NCBI GenBank assembly: GCA_012521705.1
Contig: JAAYLX010000049.1
Span: 62,001-126,000 of the forward strand
Direction of reading: 5' to 3'
DNA length: 64,000 bases
Source of the DNA: Clostridiaceae bacterium
GTDB taxonomy: Bacteria; Bacillota; Clostridia; DSM-8532
In this document: piece by piece, positions 43,420 to 56,184 of the stretch
Position numbering within the stretch: the first letter of the stretch is position 1
How the letters are laid out: each line of letters starts with the position of its first letter
Notes under the pieces: generated by a model
Databases searched by the model: none
The model's input: only the letters and a program-made list of their open reading frames with translations
What the model was told of the DNA's origin: nothing
Made by a program: the position numbers and the translations under genes

Positions 43420-45057
43420 TCAGAGGGTGTACATCCTGTCATAATATTCGTCAAGCACCCTTTTCATACCGAATCTGTTCTTGACTGAATTTATGGATGC
43501 GACCATCATTTTAATCCACTTTTCCCTGTTGTCATAGAAAGTGGGGATTACCTCCTTTGTAAGAACGTCCTTAAGCGCTTCAAAATCGTGCTTGTCACAT
43601 TCTTCCTCGTTTTCATTCTCATAACCGTCTCCGAACTGCCAGCCGTTGACACCATGCTCACAAGCCTCCGGCCACCAGCCATCAAGTATTGAAACGTTAA
43701 GAACACCGTTCATGGCCGCCTTCATACCCGAAGTACCCGAAGCTTCCTTTGGACGCCTTGGATTATTGAGCCAGATATCCGAACCCCTGGTCAGCATCTT
43801 TCCAATCTCCATATCATAATCTTCCAAAAACACTACACTGTCAGGATAACGCTTTGTCATTTCAACAATATCGGAAACTATCTTTTTGCCTCCGTCGTCC
43901 AGCGGGTGGGACTTTCCTGAAAACACTATCTGCAATTTGCCTTTCTTAAGAAGGGGCTCAATAAACGCCCTGTCCCTGAAAATAAGGTTTGAACGCTTGT
44001 AAGGCGCCGCACGCCTTGAAAAACCAATCAGAAGTACATCGGGGTCAAGTTTTACACCTGTCTTGTTGTAAATAAAATCTATCAGTTCCTTCTTGTTCTC
44101 CAAATGTCTTTGCCAGAGCTTGTCTTTGGCTTCGTTGCTTCCGTCATAGTTAGCTGCCATATCCAGCATCTTTTCGTCAACCCATGTAGGAATGTGGATT
44201 CCGTTGGTTATGCCGATTATTTTACTCTTTCCTCTTACCTTCTTCCACATTTTATTGGCAGTTACCCTGTGGAGGTCGGCAACAGCATTTGAAATTTTCG
44301 AAAGCCTCAGTGTACCCACAGTCATATTGAAAGGATTTCCACCTAACTGCTTTAACTGGCTTTTCTTCATGCTCAGGTTTGCCCCCATATACATGAATCT
44401 TTCCAGAGGGTGGGATTCATTGCCCTGTATTACAGGGGTATGGGTGGTAAACACAACCTGTTGCCTGGTCTCTTTCCAGGCTTTTCTGAATGACATTCCG
44501 ATTTCCATTTTCTCGCGGATAAGTTCAAAGCCTGCGAAAAGCGCATGACCCTCGTTAAAATGATAGACGTCGGGATTGTGTCCCAGAGCCCTCAAAGCCC
44601 TGACGCCTCCTATTCCCAGAACCATCTCCTGGGCAACGCGCTCCTCACCAAACCAGCCATAGAGCTGTCCTGTTATCCATCTTGCCTCACCATCGTTTCC
44701 GTCAATATCAGTATCAAGAAGGTACAGGTTGTTTACTCCATGTGCGTCATACTTCCATACCTTTATTTTTACGTCCCGGTTGCAGATTTTCACGCTGACT
44801 TCGACACCGGTATCCTTCAAAAACGGGTATTCCCTTATTTTATAAGCATCGTAAGGCATCCCTGTTTCCCTGTCGATGTACTGGTCGCCATAACCCTGCT
44901 TCCACTTTATTCCTACCCCGATGATAGGATAGTTTTCGTCACAGGCAGCTTTTAAATAGTCTCCGGCAAGTATTCCAAGACCTCCGGCATACAATTTCAC
45001 ATCGCTTTGAATACCGTATTCCATACAAAAATAAGCAACTTCAGGTAACTTGGACAT
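43420..45057 (-). CDS. glgP: Alpha-glucan phosphorylase (GT35, short form)
   Basis: 545 residues, shorter than classical glycogen phosphorylases of about 800, matching the compact alpha-glucan phosphorylase subgroup. The N-terminus VAYFCMEYGI, LYAGGLGILAGDYLKAA and the PLP lysine motif EASGTSGMKAAMNG are intact. It releases glucose-1-phosphate from alpha-glucans or maltodextrins. It follows the GH65 phosphorylase by 38 nt on the same strand, giving a phosphorolytic pair. Confidence 0.93.
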   Translation of the reverse strand: MSKLPEVAYFCMEYGIQSDVKLYAGGLGILAGDYLKAACDENYPIIGVGIKWKQGYGDQYIDRETGMPYDAYKIREYPFLKDTGVEVSVKICNRDVKIKVWKYDAHGVNNLYLLDTDIDGNDGEARWITGQLYGWFGEERVAQEMVLGIGGVRALRALGHNPDVYHFNEGHALFAGFELIREKMEIGMSFRKAWKETRQQVVFTTHTPVIQGNESHPLERFMYMGANLSMKKSQLKQLGGNPFNMTVGTLRLSKISNAVADLHRVTANKMWKKVRGKSKIIGITNGIHIPTWVDEKMLDMAANYDGSNEAKDKLWQRHLENKKELIDFIYNKTGVKLDPDVLLIGFSRRAAPYKRSNLIFRDRAFIEPLLKKGKLQIVFSGKSHPLDDGGKKIVSDIVEMTKRYPDSVVFLEDYDMEIGKMLTRGSDIWLNNPRRPKEASGTSGMKAAMNGVLNVSILDGWWPEACEHGVNGWQFGDGYENENEEECDKHDFEALKDVLTKEVIPTFYDNREKWIKMMVASINSVKNRFGMKRVLDEYYDRMYTL

Positions 45058-45095
45058 ATAAAGTACTCCTTTCAGAATCCAATTATAAACTAAGA

Positions 45096-47387
45096 TCAGA
45101 ATTTAAATTTGTGTTCCTCACCCGGTTTCAATACGATTTCACGGTCAAAGAGCAGGATGTCAACGGGCTCACCCTCTTCAAGAATCAGGGACACTTCGTT
45201 CTTGCTGACTATTACTTTTATCAGTCTTCCTCTGAACATCAACCTGAATGAATATCCGGCCCAGGCTTCGGGCAGGCGTGGGCTTAAGTAAAGCCTTCCC
45301 TCTTTTATTCTCATTCCTCCGAATCCATGAACTATACTCATATAGGTTCCGGCCATGGAAGTTATATGAAGACCGTCATCAGTGTCCTTGTTGTAATTGT
45401 CCAGATCAAGTCTGGCAGTTCTAAGATAAAGTTGGTATGCTTTTTCAATACGGCCTATCTCTGCGGCAATTATTGAATGTACGCAGGGTGACAATGAAGA
45501 TTCATGGACAGTCTTAGGCTCATAAAAATCAAAGTTTCTTTCTTTAACATCCAGACTGTACTGGTCATTTAAAAACCACAAGCCCTGCAATACATCCGCC
45601 TGTTTGATAAAACAGGATCTTAATATTCTGTCCCAGGACCAGTTCTTGTTAAGGGGAAGGTCTTCAGGGGAAAGGTCTGAAACAGTAAGCAGTTCCTTGT
45701 CCAGATATCCGTCCTGCTGAAGGAATATTCCAAGTTCGCTGTCCTCTGGAAGGTACATCTTATCACTGTAAAACTTGAAGGTTTCGATCTCTTCATCTGT
45801 CAGGTTCAGTCTCTTTACCGCCGAAGCGTGTAAATCAGGATATTTCTCCTTCATCATTGACAGGATCTCAATGGTATAGTCGAAATTCCACTTGACCATA
45901 CGGTTAGTATACCAATTATTATTTACATTATTTTCGTATTCATTGGGTCCGGTGACACCTAAAATCATCACCACATCTTTGCGTGGGTTATATTGAGCTC
46001 TCGATACCCAGAACCGTGAAGTTTCAACAAGTATGTCTATGCCCTTTTCAACAAGATAGGACTCGTCCTGGGTGTAATCAGTGTAATTTTTAATGGCGTA
46101 GGTTATGGCGCAGTTTCGGTGGATTTCTTCAAAGGTAATCTCCCACTCGTTATGGCATTCCTCACCGTTCATTGTGACCATGGGATAAAGGGCGCCTTTC
46201 ATGCCAAGTTTCCTTGCATTCTCCTTTGCCTTTTCCAGATGATTATAGCGGTACTGGAGAAGGTTTTTTGCAATGTCTGGTTTCCTGGTCTCCAGGTAAA
46301 AATACATGCAATAGGCCTCTGTGTCCCAGTAAGTGCTTCCCCCATACTTTTCGCCGGTAAAGCCTTTGGGACCTATGTTAAGCTCAGGATCATCGCCTGA
46401 ATATGTGCAGTTTAGCTGATAAATATTGAATCTTATTCCCTGTTGGGCAAGAACATCCCCCTCAATGGTTATGTCGCCCATGTGCCAGATTTCATTCCAT
46501 TTATCCCTATGTGAATCAAATAAAGTGTCATAGCCTGTTAAAGCCGCATTCTCCGCCTTCTCAAGAGAAATCTTTGCAATTTCCGAGGCATTGTAATAGC
46601 GGTCGCTTATTACGGCAACATACTTCTCCAGAGTCAATGTCCCGTTCTTTTTGACTGAGGAGTTAAGCCTGAATCCGACAAATTCGCCGTTCCTGTCGGT
46701 GACAGGTTCACTTGAATTCAAAATAGCCGGGAAGTTATAGCAGAAAGCAGCAGAAACATTGAAATCTGTTTTTCTGGTTTTCATGCAGACATACGCAGAT
46801 TTCTTTTCATGCCCGCTTGAAACATACTCCCAAAACTTCTCATCATAGTTGGCGTCTTCATTTCTCACGTCTCCGTTTAAGAAGGGGATAAAAGTAACCT
46901 CTGCATCTTTCGAAAGGCTTTTTACCGAATATTTTATTGCTGCCAGATCGGGATCTGCGTAACTTAAGAAGCGTTCTGTTTTGATTTCAAATTCAGATCC
47001 GTCCTTGCCAATAAAGACAAAACTTCTTCTGAGGACACTTTCCTTCATGTCCAGTTCCCTGTAATAATCGGTGAAATTGCATTTAGCCAGGTCTACTACT
47101 TCTCCGTTTATGATTACTCTTATACCGATAAAATCAATGGCATTGAGAACCTTTGCGAAATACTCCGGATAACCTATCTTCCACCAGCCTACACGGGTTT
47201 TATCCGGATAATAAACGCCTGCTACATAAGTACCTTTAAGGGAATCTCCAGAATAATCTTCTTCATGGTTGCCGCGCAGCCCCATTCTCCCGTTGCCTGA
47301 AGACATGAGACTTTCAAAAAACCTGTTCTCTTCGGATGAGAAACCTTTCTGAATTATCTTCCACGGGTCACTGACAAGAAAACTCAT
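45096..47387 (-). CDS. GH65 disaccharide phosphorylase
   Basis: 763 residues. An N-terminal beta-sandwich (about 1-280), a linker, an (alpha/alpha)6 catalytic barrel and a small C-terminal domain. The general acid lies in VTGPNEYENNVNNN. The phosphate-binding loop HESSLSPCVHSI distinguishes phosphorylases from hydrolases. GH65 members phosphorolyse maltose, trehalose, kojibiose or nigerose to beta-glucose-1-phosphate; I cannot choose from sequence. No beta-phosphoglucomutase is adjacent, although it is the usual partner. The start is the ATG at 47385-47387 behind GGGAGG. Confidence 0.92.
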   Translation of the reverse strand: MSFLVSDPWKIIQKGFSSEENRFFESLMSSGNGRMGLRGNHEEDYSGDSLKGTYVAGVYYPDKTRVGWWKIGYPEYFAKVLNAIDFIGIRVIINGEVVDLAKCNFTDYYRELDMKESVLRRSFVFIGKDGSEFEIKTERFLSYADPDLAAIKYSVKSLSKDAEVTFIPFLNGDVRNEDANYDEKFWEYVSSGHEKKSAYVCMKTRKTDFNVSAAFCYNFPAILNSSEPVTDRNGEFVGFRLNSSVKKNGTLTLEKYVAVISDRYYNASEIAKISLEKAENAALTGYDTLFDSHRDKWNEIWHMGDITIEGDVLAQQGIRFNIYQLNCTYSGDDPELNIGPKGFTGEKYGGSTYWDTEAYCMYFYLETRKPDIAKNLLQYRYNHLEKAKENARKLGMKGALYPMVTMNGEECHNEWEITFEEIHRNCAITYAIKNYTDYTQDESYLVEKGIDILVETSRFWVSRAQYNPRKDVVMILGVTGPNEYENNVNNNWYTNRMVKWNFDYTIEILSMMKEKYPDLHASAVKRLNLTDEEIETFKFYSDKMYLPEDSELGIFLQQDGYLDKELLTVSDLSPEDLPLNKNWSWDRILRSCFIKQADVLQGLWFLNDQYSLDVKERNFDFYEPKTVHESSLSPCVHSIIAAEIGRIEKAYQLYLRTARLDLDNYNKDTDDGLHITSMAGTYMSIVHGFGGMRIKEGRLYLSPRLPEAWAGYSFRLMFRGRLIKVIVSKNEVSLILEEGEPVDILLFDREIVLKPGEEHKFKF

Positions 47388-47777
47388 TATAATACCTCCC
47401 AAGGCTTTAGGTGGAATTATCTATACTTTTTATACCCCATAAACATGGCGTCAACTTACAATTAACAAAATTTTGTCTGTTGGACACTCATTATAATATA
47501 TTTCTATAATTTTGGAAAGAATATCAAAGTCAATTTCTGCCTGTACGAGTAAAAGCCTTAACAGAATGCTTTTGATACGGCGACGATAGGTTCAGCTCTC
47601 ACGGAAAGCCATTTTGTTGCACGGGAAGAAAAAAGGACTTAACCTCACCTAAGGTTAAGTCCCTTGTTATTATAATCTTTCTTGCTATTACCAAGTCTAT
47701 TGTTATTTACTAAACATCTTCTTATAACTTAATCTGTATGAATTATTTTGTCCCTTGTAAACAGACAGAATTGAGTT
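47388..47777. other. Intergenic region between purA end and GH65 start
   Basis: 390 bp without a gene. It holds the purA terminator (47629-47662) and the GH65 leader. On the minus strand a TTGACG near the GH65 end lacks a well-spaced -10 element. Nothing else was recognised. Confidence 0.4.
47629..47662 (-). terminator. Terminator of purA
   Basis: An 11-bp perfect stem (GGACTTAACCT 47635-47645 with AGGTTAAGTCC 47652-47662) followed on the minus strand by TTTTTT. Confidence 0.9.
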
Positions 47778-49097
<1,320 letters not shown>

Positions 49098-49114
49098 TTA
49101 AATAGGACAATCAT

Positions 49115-49143
49115 ATTATAAAGGCTTCCGCACTTTAACGCAA
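49115..49143 (-). promoter_or_regulatory. Promoter of purA
   Basis: TTGCGT (49143-49138) and a consensus TATAAT (49120-49115) with a 17-bp spacer, 57 nt before the ATG. Confidence 0.65.
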
Positions 49144-49250
49144 ATTTATTATGTACTTCCGTCAGAATACCCATATATTATATCAGAAAAAAGAGCAATT
49201 CCTGTACATATTATTTACCCCATGTTTTCTCTTTAAGCGTTCATAAAAAT

Positions 49251-49282
49251 AAATAAAAGACCTTCCCGAAACAGGTTGGTCT
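49251..49282 (-). terminator. Terminator of the unknown two-domain gene
   Basis: AGACC (49258-49262) pairs with GGTCT (49278-49282) on either side of an AA/AA internal loop and a short CC/GG pairing, with TTTTATTTATTT on the minus strand. Confidence 0.55.
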
Positions 49283-49338
49283 CTTAAAAAAGAGTTTTAC
49301 ATGTCACTAAAAATTTCAGATTATTGTTGTCTTATTCA

Positions 49339-50478
49339 TTAAACCACAATTTCTCCGGTTTTAAGACTGACGTATATGAGCCAGTAACCGCCCATGTCCC
49401 TGACGTCACTTTCTCTTAGAGGAACCCATCTGCATGCGGTTTCAAAAGGCCGGTTGTCTCTTTCATTTTTCGCAGGAACACCAATTACGTAATAGTCTGC
49501 GCCGTTATCACCGCGGTAAAGTCCTGCCAGTACATGCTTGAATTTGAAAAGGCCCACTAATATCTTTGGATTTGCAAACACAGGCACATTGACTCCTGCC
49601 AGATACATGATATTGCTAAGTTTGGACAGGTCTGAGACCTTGTACCATGAATATCCCCTGCTTGAACGCTTAAAAGGCACATACCTTTCAAAACTGTTTT
49701 GTAATAGTCCTTCAAGTTTGGTGACATCGCATTTCATGAAAGATGGTTCCGCAGGGAAAGCTTTTACTTTATTAAGGCTTCCTGTTTCCACGGCAGAAAT
49801 TGGTTCCTGTGAAATATCTTCCTTAACGGGCGTCGCTGTCATGGTAGCCTGTTTGACAGGGGGTTGTACATTTTCGGTTGTTTCTGCAGAAACCTTGAGG
49901 GTATCTTCATTCTCAGGCTCTCGGGCCGGCTCCTGGTTCACCTGGATCGCATTTTCCCCCAGGGAAGGAGTGGGATATCTTTCTGTTTCAGGAGCTACCT
50001 CCACGTTTTCTTCGGTTACGGTATTATCAGCCACGGTACTTGTCTCAGGCTCTTTTTTCAGTAACAGCTGACGTATACTTTCATCCCATTTATAACTTTT
50101 CTCAAAGCTTGAGAATAACGGTATCCACTTTCTGTTGTTATTTTCGGCAGTAATGGCAGCGTAACGTACGGATTCAGGCTTTACGCCATTCTCTTTCAAA
50201 GTGTCGGCATCTATTTCCAGACCACTCTGCATACCGTTGTAAGTGACATTCATATCTCCTGCCAGCAAGGGTATCAAGTTTTCACCCCGGGCGAAAATCA
50301 AATACAGCCTGTATACAAATGGCCCCTGCTTCAACCCCTTGACGTGCACTGACGCCTGAATCCTGCCTTCCCAGGAATCAAGGCGGACAAAAGCCTCCGG
50401 GGTGCTGCCTGAACTGAAGCCACTATCAAGTTCTTCCATTATTGCGTATTTCCTTGTGAAACCCGTAAGCGACTGCAT
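49339..50478 (-). CDS. Unknown clostridial two-domain protein with acidic linker
   Basis: 379 residues, not recognised. The N-terminal domain (about 1-125) is beta-rich (VRLDSWEGRIQASVHVKG, FVYRLYLIF, VRYAAITAENN), like a small sandwich. A Glu/Thr/Pro/Val-rich, probably disordered stretch follows (about 140-235). The C-terminal domain (about 245-379) contains YSWYKVSDLSKLSNIMYLAG and ETACRWVPL and ends DMGGYWLIYVSLKTGEIVV. It has no signal peptide or membrane segment, so it is probably cytoplasmic or in the forespore. It is a single gene between purA and rsmA. A comparable layout is seen in uncharacterised clostridial proteins, but I cannot name the families. Confidence 0.7.
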   Translation of the reverse strand: MQSLTGFTRKYAIMEELDSGFSSGSTPEAFVRLDSWEGRIQASVHVKGLKQGPFVYRLYLIFARGENLIPLLAGDMNVTYNGMQSGLEIDADTLKENGVKPESVRYAAITAENNNRKWIPLFSSFEKSYKWDESIRQLLLKKEPETSTVADNTVTEENVEVAPETERYPTPSLGENAIQVNQEPAREPENEDTLKVSAETTENVQPPVKQATMTATPVKEDISQEPISAVETGSLNKVKAFPAEPSFMKCDVTKLEGLLQNSFERYVPFKRSSRGYSWYKVSDLSKLSNIMYLAGVNVPVFANPKILVGLFKFKHVLAGLYRGDNGADYYVIGVPAKNERDNRPFETACRWVPLRESDVRDMGGYWLIYVSLKTGEIVV

Positions 50479-50599
50479 AATACCACCCTCTCAGCAAATT
50501 CTCATAAAATTATACGCTGATGGTACGGGTGGTATAACTTTGCCTTGGATTTAATTTTGTTTACTAATCGGAACAAAGTATCAGAAAGGATTTCAAGCG

Positions 50600-51451
50600 T
50601 CAGTTTTCAGGGGAAATATTCTCAAGAGCCTTGCATAATCTTGCAAAATCTTCAACTGAAAGCTCTTCAGCCCTGACACTTTCTTTGATATTAAGTTTCA
50701 GAAGTGCCGTCCTCACAGTATCTTTCCCGCCTGTAAGCCAGGGCTGGCCACCCAGAGAGTTTAACAAGGTTTTTCTTCTCTGGCCGAAGGACGCCCTCAC
50801 AACTTTGAAAAAGAAGGACTTGTCGATTTCTCCCGCCCAGGGGAGTTCTCTTTTTACAAGCTTTACGACTGCCGAATCCACATCGGGTTTCGGGATAAAA
50901 CAATTTCTTGAAACTGTAAATGCAATTTTGGGGTCTGAATAGTACTTAACAGCAACAGAAAGCGAACTGTAATCCTTGGTCCCGGGAGTTGCCGCCATTC
51001 TCTGGGCAACTTCCTTCTGAACCATGAAAACCATGGCATCCCATTTGGGGTCATTTTCAAGAAGTTTCATGACAATGGGCGTGGTTATATAATAGGGAAG
51101 GTTTGAGATTACTTTCAAAGGACCTTCCCATCCATCCACCAAAGATTTTAAGTCAACTTCCATGATGTCTTTATTCAATAATTCAATGTTTGAAAAATCA
51201 CTTAGATTTTCTTGTAGTGCCGGAATAAGGTGTCTGTCAATTTCAACAGCTATCACCTTTCCGGCACGCTTTGCAAGCTCACAAGTCATGGACCCGATTC
51301 CGGGCCCGATTTCGATGACAAGATCGGAAGAATCAACTTCTCCCGCCTCCACAATCTTCCTGATTATGTTAATGTCAGTAAGAAAGTTTTGGCCTAATGT
51401 TTTGGTAAGTTTCAAGTTATATTTCTTGAGTATCTCGTTTGTATTAATCAT
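50600..51451 (-). CDS. rsmA: 16S rRNA (A1518/A1519) dimethyltransferase
   Basis: 283 residues. It dimethylates two adjacent adenines in helix 45 of 16S rRNA. KTLGQNFLTD starts the fold, the SAM site is IEIGPGIGSMTCELA and the catalytic NLPYYITTP is intact. It follows the yabE-like gene as in Bacillus (yabE-rnmV-ksgA), but rnmV, the 5S rRNA-maturation ribonuclease gene usually between them, is absent here. Confidence 0.97.
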   Translation of the reverse strand: MINTNEILKKYNLKLTKTLGQNFLTDINIIRKIVEAGEVDSSDLVIEIGPGIGSMTCELAKRAGKVIAVEIDRHLIPALQENLSDFSNIELLNKDIMEVDLKSLVDGWEGPLKVISNLPYYITTPIVMKLLENDPKWDAMVFMVQKEVAQRMAATPGTKDYSSLSVAVKYYSDPKIAFTVSRNCFIPKPDVDSAVVKLVKRELPWAGEIDKSFFFKVVRASFGQRRKTLLNSLGGQPWLTGGKDTVRTALLKLNIKESVRAEELSVEDFARLCKALENISPEN

Positions 51452-51478
51452 TAACTTATCTTGTCACCTGCAGTAAAA

Positions 51479-52582
51479 TTATTCACACGGATTGTCGTTT
51501 TGTTTCCAGCGGGTATCGTTTTGCTCGGTCAGAATATAAACTACAACAGATCTTCTTCCCCAACTCTTAACACGGCTGGCTGAATCAAAATACAAGTCTA
51601 TAAGGTTACCCTTGATCGCGCTTCCAATATCGGCAGCTATGGCAAAACCATAGTCAGGCGCCGGCCCAGGCACTTCCACATACACTTTTGTGCCCAGAGG
51701 AATCACTTTTGGATCAACGGCTATAACGCCTTCCCTCACCCTAATGCCTGTGTATGTTACACCAAAGGCAGGGTGGTCAGGAGTTTTTCCCGTATCCTCA
51801 AATGAAGCTGTGTATGCAGTTGCCTGCATCTTAAGTTTTTTGGAGTATCTGATCAATTCACCTCTTGAGTTCCTGAAGTTAGGGACAGTACCGAATTCTA
51901 CAATCTGGTTGACAGCCTGCTTTACTATGGCGTCATTTACAAATTTCCTGTCAACAGGTTTGCCATCCTCATAAACAATTTTGTAGTATTCTTCTTTTAC
52001 GCCGTTTTCACCCGCTTGAACAATCTTGGTTTCGCCCTCGTTCATAGTATTATTGGGCTTTTGAACAACTTCAAACGGTATGTCCGACTTTTCTGCCACA
52101 ATCTCCTCAGTAACCCTTACTAATTTAATATCCATCCCCTCAACTACGGGATCATCGGGATTTACCCCCACAAACCGGTCCATGGGTCCGACCGAAATAC
52201 CAAAGTCTGCAAAAACTTCTTTAACAGTATCTCTAAAGGTTCTAACCTTTTTTATCTCTCCATCCACGTATAAATTAACAGGTACAGCTCTTTTAATGGT
52301 GATGACATTCAATCCATCCGGATCCAGTGCTGAATCCAATGGCACACTTACATAGTCATCCGAAGTCAGATTAATGTCAGCCAGCTCTAAAGCCTGCCGG
52401 ACATTTTTTCCCATAGTTTTTATTAACAGTGGCTTGCCATTGTCATAAATCTGAATGTCCTTACTTAATAATGAAAATAACATTAAGCCTGCACTGATTG
52501 CTAATGCTGATAAAGAAAACAGCAAAGCCAACCGTTTAAGGGGAAGGGTTCGTTTGATGTATCTGATATAAGAACCATCCAT
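51479..52582 (-). CDS. yabE: YabE-like cell-wall protein (DUF348, G5, 3D domains)
   Basis: 367 residues. One N-terminal membrane segment (about 17-40) is followed by two DUF348 repeats (about 42-160), a G5 domain (about 170-245) and a C-terminal 3D domain (about 252-350). The 3D domain has its aspartate triad in IAVDPKVIPLG, AIAADIGSAIKGN and IDLYFDS. 3D domains are lytic transglycosylase-like, and relatives resemble resuscitation-promoting factors. It probably cuts or remodels peptidoglycan outside the cell. It has a consensus promoter and a TTTAGGAGGA site. Confidence 0.93.
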   Translation of the reverse strand: MDGSYIRYIKRTLPLKRLALLFSLSALAISAGLMLFSLLSKDIQIYDNGKPLLIKTMGKNVRQALELADINLTSDDYVSVPLDSALDPDGLNVITIKRAVPVNLYVDGEIKKVRTFRDTVKEVFADFGISVGPMDRFVGVNPDDPVVEGMDIKLVRVTEEIVAEKSDIPFEVVQKPNNTMNEGETKIVQAGENGVKEEYYKIVYEDGKPVDRKFVNDAIVKQAVNQIVEFGTVPNFRNSRGELIRYSKKLKMQATAYTASFEDTGKTPDHPAFGVTYTGIRVREGVIAVDPKVIPLGTKVYVEVPGPAPDYGFAIAADIGSAIKGNLIDLYFDSASRVKSWGRRSVVVYILTEQNDTRWKQNDNPCE

Positions 52583-52634
52583 TCAAACTTCCTCCTAAAT
52601 TATTCTATTCTTAAGCAATCTGCAAAGCCCCTTA

Positions 52635-52663
52635 ATTCTATATAACTTTATTTTTATTGTCAA
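52635..52663 (-). promoter_or_regulatory. Consensus promoter of the yabE-like gene
   Basis: A perfect TTGACA (52663-52658) and TAGAAT (52640-52635) with a 17-bp spacer, just past the stop of the coiled-coil gene, so yabE-rsmA can be transcribed independently. Confidence 0.75.
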
Positions 52664-52675
52664 GTCTTCCCAAAT

Positions 52676-53398
52676 TTAAGCCGCTGTAACCATTATTATT
52701 ACCCAATTTTCAAGATCGGGGTTGTACCTGAAAGTTATTTCCAGAGTGTTGGCTCCATTGCGAAGGTTGTTCTTGATTCTTTCAGCATTAGGCTGCCTTA
52801 AAGATAAGGTTGTCTGAACTCTGGCTTTAATATCGTATGCTCCTGCATCATCCTGAAGTACAACAAAAGATTTGGTCATGTCATTTTTGGATTTCTGAAT
52901 ATAAATTGACTCGATTTCAGAGATGGTTTTTAGATATTCTTCCTTATTTAAGGGTGTGTCAAAGAAAGTGAACTCTTTGTCCAAATACAGGTAAGAAGCT
53001 TCATATCTGTTATTTGTAATGTCGCTGAACCATTTTGCCGCTATTTCCCTTACCTGGTCCTCCATGAAAACCTTGAAAGTATTAAGAGCCTGGTTCTGCT
53101 CCCGTATTTTCTGCATGTTTTCATTTTCTTTTTCCAAAGCCTCTCTTAATTGGTTTTCCAGCTCAATGATTTTATTCTGCTGGGTTTCCTTCTGGCTTTG
53201 AAGGTCTCTTACGGCATCTTCCAACTCTTCCACAGTGGTTTGAAGGGTACGATTCTGACCCCTGAGCCAATCCTGTTCAATTTTATTCATATCCCTTTGT
53301 TCCATTAGGTTTTCTTTATCCCATAAGAGATAATTCAACATTATAAAGGTAAACAGAACTAAAAATGAAACCAAGATTATAACAATTTTCTTCATCAT
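52676..53398 (-). CDS. Membrane-anchored coiled-coil protein, unknown
   Basis: 240 residues. One N-terminal membrane segment (IVIILVSFLVLFTFIML) is followed by a long coiled coil rich in Glu/Gln/Leu (about 25-105) and a C-terminal domain of about 120 residues (FSDITNNRYEASYLYL, ITFRYNPDLENWVIIMV) that resembles an NTF2-like or lumazine-binding cup. It would project outside the membrane. It lies between tatD and yabE, where Bacillus has no gene. The divisome-like anchor plus coil suggests envelope work, but no function is claimed. Confidence 0.72.
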   Translation of the reverse strand: MMKKIVIILVSFLVLFTFIMLNYLLWDKENLMEQRDMNKIEQDWLRGQNRTLQTTVEELEDAVRDLQSQKETQQNKIIELENQLREALEKENENMQKIREQNQALNTFKVFMEDQVREIAAKWFSDITNNRYEASYLYLDKEFTFFDTPLNKEEYLKTISEIESIYIQKSKNDMTKSFVVLQDDAGAYDIKARVQTTLSLRQPNAERIKNNLRNGANTLEITFRYNPDLENWVIIMVTAA

Positions 53399-53440
53399 TG
53401 CTCTCCCCACTCAAGAACAGCCAATCTTTATCCCGGCCGA

Positions 53441-54208
53441 CTACATATTAAGTCCGAACAGGTTAACAGCATTTTCTGTGGTGGCCCTTTCGACCTCTTT
53501 ATAATCTATTTCTTTTATTTGAGCTATTTTTTCAATTACATATTTTATGTTTCCTGACCAATTCCTTCTGCCTCTTAAAGGCTCAGGCGAAAGATAGGGA
53601 CAGTCGGTCTCAACCAAAATCATGTCCAGAGGCGCAAATCGTACGACCTCAACAGGCCTTGCCGCATTTTTGAAAGTGAGAGATCCGCCAATTCCTATCT
53701 TGAATCCAAGGTTGAGTACCTCCCTGGCCATTTCCACAGAACCGGAAAAGCAGTGAAGTACTCCACCTGTTTCATAAGCTTTTTCACTTTTGATTATATC
53801 AAGTATATCCTTGTGGGATTCCCGGTCATGAACTATAATAGGCATCTTCAGGCTGCGGGCAAGGTCGATCTGCCGGGCAAATACATTTTTTTGTACATCT
53901 CTTGGCGAAAAATCATAGTGGTAGTCGAGGCCTATTTCGCCGATTGCCACAACCTTTTTCTCCCCGGCAAGAGTTCTCAGGGTATCATAAGTGTCGTCCT
54001 TCCAGCCTGATGCCTCATGAGGGTGAACTCCCACAGCTGCATATATAAAAGCATAATTTTTTGAAAGCTCAATTGATTTTCTTGCGCTTTCCAAATCCGA
54101 TGCGGCGTTTACTATGTGTGTTACGCCTGCTTCAACGCATTTGTTGAGGATTTCATCCCTGTCTGTATCAAATTGTTCGTCGTCATAATGGGCATGTGAG
54201 TCTATCAA
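53441..54208 (-). CDS. tatD: TatD-family metal-dependent hydrolase/DNase
   Basis: 255 residues, TIM-barrel. Metal ligands are in IDSHAHYDD (HxH), GEIGLDYHYD, IVHDRESH, VLHCFSGS and VETDCPYLSPEPLRG. Family members are 3'-5' exonucleases acting on DNA and RNA. It sits 17 nt after metG, the same order as metS-yabD in Bacillus. Confidence 0.95.
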   Translation of the reverse strand: MIDSHAHYDDEQFDTDRDEILNKCVEAGVTHIVNAASDLESARKSIELSKNYAFIYAAVGVHPHEASGWKDDTYDTLRTLAGEKKVVAIGEIGLDYHYDFSPRDVQKNVFARQIDLARSLKMPIIVHDRESHKDILDIIKSEKAYETGGVLHCFSGSVEMAREVLNLGFKIGIGGSLTFKNAARPVEVVRFAPLDMILVETDCPYLSPEPLRGRRNWSGNIKYVIEKIAQIKEIDYKEVERATTENAVNLFGLNM

Positions 54209-54225
54209 GATAACCTTGTCCTTTC

Positions 54226-56184
<1,959 letters not shown>

